Below the pieces are notes generated by a model that was not told where the DNA came from, did no database searches, and saw only the letters and a list, made by a program, of their open reading frames with translations. Shown piece after piece: positions 57,461-64,000 of a stretch of 64,000 bases of DNA. Each line of letters starts with the position of its first letter. Position 1 is the first letter of the stretch. A program made the translations under genes and the position numbers. Location: assembly GCA_964020085.1 (NCBI GenBank), contig CAXHUQ010000839.1, forward strand, positions 1 to 64,000, written 5' to 3'. This stretch comes from Micromussa lordhowensis. Taxonomy: Eukaryota > Cnidaria > Anthozoa > Scleractinia > Lobophylliidae.

Positions 57461-60400
57461 ATTTGGACCCGGACCGACCCCGGGAGTGCTTTGGTGGTAT
57501 TAGTTTGCAAAGTTGCGACGCGCGCAAAGTTCGGCTAATTAGCAAACGGGCTGGTTAGCATAGTGCGAGATGTCGCGCAGCTCCGAAACTTTGCATGTGG
57601 ACCCGGACCCACCCCAGGAGTGCTTTGGTGCCATTAGTTTGCCAAGTTGCGACACGCGTCAAGCTCGGCTAACGAGTCAGCCAGCCGGCCACGCCTGGGG
57701 ATCTGCGGGCTGATTAGCATAGTGGGAGATTTCGCGCAGCTCCGATACTTCGCATTTGGACCCGGACCGACCCCGGGAGTGCTTTGGTGGTATTAGTTTG
57801 CAAAGTTGCGACGCGCGCAAAGTTCGGCTAATTAGCAAACGGGCTGGTTAGCATAGTGCGAGATGTCGCGCAGCTCCGAAACTTTGCATGTGGACCCGGA
57901 CCCAACCCAGGAGTGCTTTGGTGCCATTAGTTTGCCAAGTTGCGACACGCGTCAAGCTCGGCTAACGAGTCAGCCAGCCGGCCACGCCTGGGGATCTGCG
58001 GGCTGATTAGCATAGTGGGAGATTTCGCGCAGCTCCGATACTTCGCATTTGGACCCGGACCGACCCCGGGAGTGCTTTGGTGGTATTAGTTTGCAAAGTT
58101 GCGACGCGCGCAAAGTTCGGCTAATTAGCAAACGGGCTGGTTAGCATAGTGCGAGATGTTGCGCAGCTCCGAAACTTTGCATGTGGACCCGGACCCACCC
58201 CAGGAGTGCTTTGGTGCCATTAGTTTGCCAAGTTGCGACACGCGTCAAGCTCGGCTAACGAGTCAGCCAGCCGGCCACGCCTGGGGATCTGCGGGCTGAT
58301 TAGCATAGTGGGAGATTTCGCGCAGCTCCGATACTTCGCATTTGGACCCGGACCGACCCCGGGAGTGCTTTGGTGGTATTAGTTTGCAAAGTTGCGACGC
58401 GCGCAAAGTTCGGCTAATTAGCAAACGGGCTGGTTAGCATAGTGCGAGATGTCGTGCAGCTCCGAAACTTTGCATGTGGACCCGGACCCACCCCAAGAGT
58501 GCTTTGGTGCCATTAGTTTGCCAACTTGCGACACGCGTCAAGCTCGGCTAACGAGTCAGGCAGCCGGCCACGCCTGGGGATCTGCGGGCTGATTAGCATA
58601 GTGGGAGATTTCGCGCAGCTCCGATACTTCGCATTTGGACCCGGACCGACCCCGGGAGTGCTTTGGTGGTATTAGTTTGCAAAGTTGCGACGCGCGCAAA
58701 GTTCGGCTAATTAGCAAACGGGCTGGTTAGCATAGTGCGAGATGTCGCGCAGCTCCGAAACTTTGCATGTGGACCCGGACCCACCCCAGGAGTGCTTTGG
58801 TGCCATTAGTTTGCCAAGTTGCGACACGCGTCAAGCTCGGCTAACGAGTCAGCCAGCAGGCCACGCCTGGGGATCTGCGGGCTGATTAGCATAGTGGGAG
58901 ATTTCGCGCAGCTCCGATACTTCGCATTTGGACCCGGACCGACCCCGGGAGTGCTTTGGTGGTATTAGTTTGCAAAGTTGCGACGCGCGCAAAGTTCGGC
59001 TAATTAGCAAACGGGCTGGTTAGCATAGTGCGAGATGTCGCGCAGCTCCGAAACTTTGCATGTGGACCCGGACCCACCCCAGGAGTGCTTTGGTGCCATT
59101 AGTTTGCCAAGTTGCGACATGCGTCAAGCTCGGCTAACGAGTCAGCCAGCGGCCACGCCTGGGGATCTGCGGGCTGATTAGCATAGTGGGAGATTTCGTG
59201 CAGCTCCGATACTTCGCATTTGGACCCGGACCGACCCTGGGAGTGCTTTGGTGGTATTAGTTTGCAAAGTTGCGACGCGCGCAAAGTTCGGCTAATTAGC
59301 AAACGGGCTGGTTAGCATAGTGCGAGATGTCGCACAGCTCCGAAACTTTGCATGTGGACCCGGACCCACCCCAGGAGTGCTTTGGTGCCATTAGTTTGCC
59401 AAGTTGCGACACGCGTCAAGCTCGGCTAACGAGTCAGCCAGCCGGCCACGCCTGGGGATCTGCGGGCTGATTAGCATAGTGGGAGATTTCGCGCAGCTCC
59501 GATACTTCGCATTTGGACCCGGACCGACCCCGGGAGTGCTTTGGTGGTATTAGTTTGCAAAGTTGCGACGCGCGCAAAGTTCGGCTAATTAGCAAACGGG
59601 CTGGTTAGCATAGTGCGAGATGTCGCGCAGCTCCGAAACTTTGCATGTGGACCCGGACCCACCCCAGGAGTGCTTTGGTGCCATTAGTTTGCCAAGTTGC
59701 GACACGCGTCAAGCTCGGCTAACGAGTCAGCCAGCCGGCCACGCCTGGGGATCTGCGGGCTGATTAGCATAGTGGGAGATTTCGCGCAGCTCCGATACTT
59801 CGCATTTGGACCCGGACCGACCCCGGGAGTGCTTTGGTGGTATTAGTTTGCAAAGTTGCGACGCGCGCAAAGTTCGGCTAATTAGCAAACGGGCTGGTTA
59901 GCATAGTGCGAGATGTCGCGCAGCTCCGAAACTTTGCATGTGGACCCGGACCCACCCCAGGAGTGCTTTGGTGCCATTAGTTTGCCAAGTTGCGACACGC
60001 GTCAAGCTCGGCTAACGAGTCAGCCAGCCGGCCACGCCTGGGGATCTGCGGGCTGATTAGCATAGTGGGAGATTTCGCGCAGCTCCGATACTTCGCATTT
60101 GGACCCGGACCGACCCCGGGAGTGCTTTGGTGGTATTAGTTTGCAAAGTTGCGACGCGCGCAAAGTTCGGCTAATTAGCAAACGGGCTGGTTAGCATAGT
60201 GCGAGATGTCGCGCAGCTCCGAAACTTTGCATGTGGACCCGGACCCACCCCAGGAGTGCTTTGGTGCCATTAGTTTGCCAAGTTGCGACACGCGTCAAGC
60301 TCGGCTAACGAGTCAGCCAGCCGGCCACGCCTGGGGATCTGCGGGCTGATTAGCATAGTGGGAGATTTCGCGCAGCTCCGATACTTCGCATTTGGACCCG

Positions 60401-61910
60401 GACCGACCCCGGGAGTGCTTTGGTGGTATTAGTTTGCAAAGTTGCGACGCGCGCAAAGTTCGGCTAATTAGCAAACGGGCTGGTTAGCATAGTGCGAGAT
60501 GTCGCGCAGCTCCGAAACTTTGCATGTGGACCCGGACCCACCCCAGGAGTGCTTTGGTGCCATTAGTTTGCCAAGTTGCGACACGCGTCAAGCTCGGCTA
60601 ACGAGTCAGCCAGCCGGCCACGCCTGGGGATCTGCGGGCTGATTAGCATAGTGGGAGATTTCGCGCAGCTCCGATACTTCGCATTTAGACCCGGACCGAC
60701 CCCGGGAGTGCTTTGGTGGTATTAGTTTGCAAAGTTGCGACGCGCGCAAAGTTCGGCTAATTAGCAAACGGGCTGGTTAGCATAGTGCGAGATGTCGCGC
60801 AGCTCCGAAACTTTGCATGTGGACCCGGACCCACCCCAGGAGTGCTTTGGTGCCATTAGTTTGCCAAGTTGCGACACGCGTCAAGCTCGGCTAACGAGTC
60901 AGCCAGCCGGCCACGCCTGGGGATCTGCGGGCTGATTAGCATAGTGGGAGATTTCGCGCAGCTCCGATACTTCGCATTTGGACCCGGACCGACCCCGGGA
61001 GTGCTTTGGTGGTATTAGTTTGCAAAGTTGCGACGCGCGCAAAGTTCGGCTAATTAGCAAACGGGCTGGTTAGCATAGTGCGAGATGTCGCGCAGCTCCG
61101 AAACTTTGCATGTGGACCCGGACCCACCCCAGGAGTGCTTTGGTGCCATTAGTTTGCCAAGTTGCGACACGCGTCAAGCTCGGCTAACGAGTCAGCCAGC
61201 CGGCCACGCCTGGGGATCTGCGGGCTGATTAGCATAGTGGGAGATTTCGCGCAGCTCCGATACTTCGCATTTGGACCCGGACCGACCCCGGGAGTGCTTT
61301 GGTGGTATTAGTTTGCAAAGTTGCGACGCGCGCAAAGTTCGGCTAATTAGCAAACGGGCTGGTTAGCATAGTGCGAGATGTCGCGCAGCTCCGAAACTTT
61401 GCATGTGGACCCGGACCCACCCCAGGAGTGCTTTGGTGCCATTAGTTTGCCAAGTTGCGACACGCGTCAAGCTCGGCTAACGAGTCAGCCAGCCGGCCAC
61501 GCCTGGGGATCTGCGGGCTGATTAGCATAGTGGGAGATTTTGCGCAGCTCCGATACTTCGCATTTGGACCCGGACCGACCCCGGGAGTGCTTTGGTGGTA
61601 TTAGTTTGCAAAGTTGCGACGCGCGCAAAGTTCGGCTAATTATCAAACGGGCTGGTTAGCATAATGCGAGATGTCGCGCAGCTCCGAAACTTTGCATGTG
61701 GACCCGGACCCACCCCAGGAGTGCTTTGGTGCCATTAGTTTGCCAAGTTGCGACACGCGTCAAGCTCGGCTAACGAGTCAGCCAGCCAGCCACGCCTGGG
61801 GATCTGCGGGCTGATTAGCATAGTGGGAGATTTCGCGCAGCTCCGATACTTCGCATTTGGACCCGGACCGACCCCGGGAGTGCTTTGGTGGTATTAGTTT
61901 GCAAAGTTGC

Positions 61911-62577
61911 GATGCGCGCAAAGTTCGGCTAATTAGCAAACGGGCTGGTTAGCATAGTGCGAGATGTCGCGCAGCTCCGAAACTTTGCCTGTGGACCCGG
62001 ACCCACCCCAGGAGTGCTTTGGTGCCATTAGTTTGCCAAGTTGCGACACGCGTCAAGCTCGGCTAACGAGTCAGCCAGCCGGCCACGCCTGGGGATCTGC
62101 GGGCTGATTAGCATAGTGGGAGATTTCGCGCAGCTCCGATACTTCGCATTTGGACCCGGACCGACCCCGGGAGTGCTTTGGTGGTATTAGTTTGCAAAGT
62201 TGCGACGCGCGCAAAGTTCGGCTAATTAGCAAACGGGCTGGTTAGCATAGTGCGAGATGTCGCGCAGCTCCGAAACTTTGCATGTGGACCCAGACCCACC
62301 CCAGGAGTGCTTTGGTGCCATTAGTTTGCCAAGTTGCGACACGCGTCAAGCTCGGCTAACGAGTCAGCCAGCCGGCCACGCCTGGGGATCTGCGGGCTGA
62401 TTAGCATAGTGGGAGATTTCGCGCAGCTCCGATACTTCGCATTTGGACCCGGACCGACCCCGGGAGTGCTTTGGTGGTATTAGTTTGCAAAGTTGCGATG
62501 CGCGCAAAGTTCGGCTAATTAGCAAACGGGCTGGTTAGCATAGTGCGAGATGTCGCGCAGCTCCGAAACTTTGCCTG
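61911..62577 (+). repeat. Three-unit satellite variant block, copy 2
   Basis: This has the same five ordered variants as the block at 54294, displaced by 7617 bp. That is 26 units less one base, explained by the deletion near 59150. Neighbouring variants such as agctctgata at 55101 are not shared, so only a short segment was copied, either by duplication or gene conversion. Confidence 0.75.
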
Positions 62578-64000
62578 TGGACCCGGACCCACCCCAGGAG
62601 TGCTTTGGTGCCATTAGTTTGCCAAGTTGCGACACGCGTCAAGCTCGGCTAACGAGTCAGCCAGCCGGCCACGCCTGGGGATCTGCGGGCTGATTAGCAT
62701 AGTGGGAGATTTCGCGCAGCTCCGATACTTCGCATTTGGACCCGGACCGACCCCGGGAGTGCTTTGGTGGTATTAGTTTGCAAAGTTGCGACGCGCGCAA
62801 AGTTCGGCTAATTAGCAAACGGGCTGGTTAGCATAGTGCGAGATGTCGCGCAGCTCCGAAACTTTGCATGTGGACCCGGACCCACCCCAGGAGTGCTTTG
62901 GTGCCATTAGTTTGCCAAGTTGCGACACGCGTCAAGCTCGGCTAACGAGTCAGCCAGCCGGCCACGCCTGGGGATCTGCGGGCTGATTAGCATAGTGGGA
63001 GATTTCGCGCAGCTCCGATACTTCGCATTTGAACCCGGACCGACCCCGGGAGTGCTTTGGTGGTATTAGTTTGCAAAGTTGCGACGCGCGCAAAGTTCGG
63101 CTAATTAGCAAACGGGCTGGTTAGCATAGTGCGAGATGTCGCGCAGCTCCGAAACTTTGCATGTGGACCCGGACCCACCCCAGGAGTGCTTTGGTGCCAT
63201 TAGTTTGCCAAGTTGCGACACGCGTCAAGCTCGGCTAACGAGTCAGCCAGCCGGCCACGCCTGGGGATCTGCGGGCTGATTAGCATAGTGGGAGATTTCG
63301 CGCAGCTCCGATACTTCGCATTTGGACCCGGACCGACCCCGGGAGTGCTTTGGTGGTATTAGTTTGCAAAGTTGCGACGCGCGCAAAGTTCGGCTAATTA
63401 GCAAACGGGCTGGTTAGCATAGTGCGAGATGTCGCGCAGCTCCGAAACTTTGCATGTGGACCCGGACCCACCCCAGGAGTGCTTTGGTGCCATTAGTTTG
63501 CCAAGTTGCGACACGCGTCAAGCTCGGCTAACGAGTCAGCCAGCCGGCCACGCCTGGGGATCTGCGGGCTGATTAGCATAGTGGGAGATTTCGCGCAGCT
63601 CCGATACTTCGCATTTGGACCCGGACCGACCCCGGGAGTGCTTTGGTGGTATTAGTTTGCAAAGTTGCGACGCGCGCAAAGTTCGGCTAATTAGCAAACG
63701 GGCTGGTTAGCATAGTGCGAGATGTCGCGCAGCTCCGAAACTTTGCATGTGGACCCGGACCCACCCCAGGAGTGCTTTGGTGCCATTAGTTTGCCAAGTT
63801 GCGACACGCGTCAAGCTCGGCTAACGAGTCAGCCAGCCGGCCACGCCTGGGGATCTGCGGGCTGATTAGCATAGTGGGAGATTTCGCGCAGCTCCGATAC
63901 TTCGCATTTGGACCCGGACCGACCCCGGGAGTGCTTTGGTGGTATTAGTTTGCAAAGTTGCGACGCGCGCAAAGTTCGGCTAATTAGCAAACGGGCTGGT

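Larger units (their letters stand above)
27221..64000 (+). repeat. 293-bp satellite array, right block (about 125 units)
   Basis: The same 293-bp satellite resumes at cgcctgggga (27221) in exactly the phase at which the left block stopped, so the two blocks were one array before the insertion. It runs to the window end without another interruption. Units differ mostly by single substitutions. Two one-base deletions were seen, at about 35666 (shared with about 14836 in the left block) and about 59150. No gene or other element was found inside this block. Confidence 0.98.

Noticed and set aside
59099..59302. Minus-strand open frame in the satellite
   Set aside because: It is created by the 1-bp deletion near 59150 and has no counterpart in other units.
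1..64000. CRISPR array or other prokaryotic repeat system
   Set aside because: The repeats are 293 bp head to tail with no spacers, no cas genes and eukaryotic elements in the insert.

Overview
This window is almost entirely satellite DNA from a eukaryotic genome, interrupted once by a nested mobile element. The best guess for the source is a cnidarian, probably a stony coral. The reverse transcriptase in the insert resembles the CR1/L2/Jockey-type elements abundant in coral and anemone genomes, and the insert carries a CxC5-type (KDZ-transposon-associated) zinc-ribbon gene of a kind I recall from cnidarians. No prokaryotic gene organisation is present. The host assignment is inference.

Layout. 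(1) 1-19291: about 66 head-to-tail copies of a 293-bp satellite unit, all in one orientation. Each unit is an old dimer of a 134-bp and a 159-bp half. (2) 19292-27220: a 7.93-kb insertion with imperfect 30-bp terminal inverted repeats, flanked by a 10-bp direct duplication of satellite sequence. (3) 27221-64000: about 125 more satellite units, same phase and orientation, running off the window.

The satellite has several layers of higher-order structure, visible from shared rare variants: a 5-unit repeat (1465 bp); a module of about 9 units (2.4 kb) present four times; local 6-unit duplications (1758 bp); and a large, very recent tandem duplication of 44 units (12,891 bp). The insertion lies in the second copy of that duplication. 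The matching site in the first copy (6391-6400) is empty, so the insertion came after the duplication.

The insertion looks like a DNA transposon. Left to right it has: TIR; a subterminal array of 137-bp repeats carrying a 14-bp motif seven times; a 165-bp hairpin; degenerate repeats; a CCAAT/TATA promoter-like region facing right; a possible lysine-rich terminal exon on + that converges tail to tail with a zinc-ribbon (CxC5-like) gene on -; a 5'-truncated, frameshifted non-LTR retrotransposon on -; two families of 88-93-bp repeats; and a right end that holds the 14-bp motif twice in inverted orientation before the right TIR. No DDE transposase was found, so the element may be non-autonomous, decayed, or dependent on a partner.
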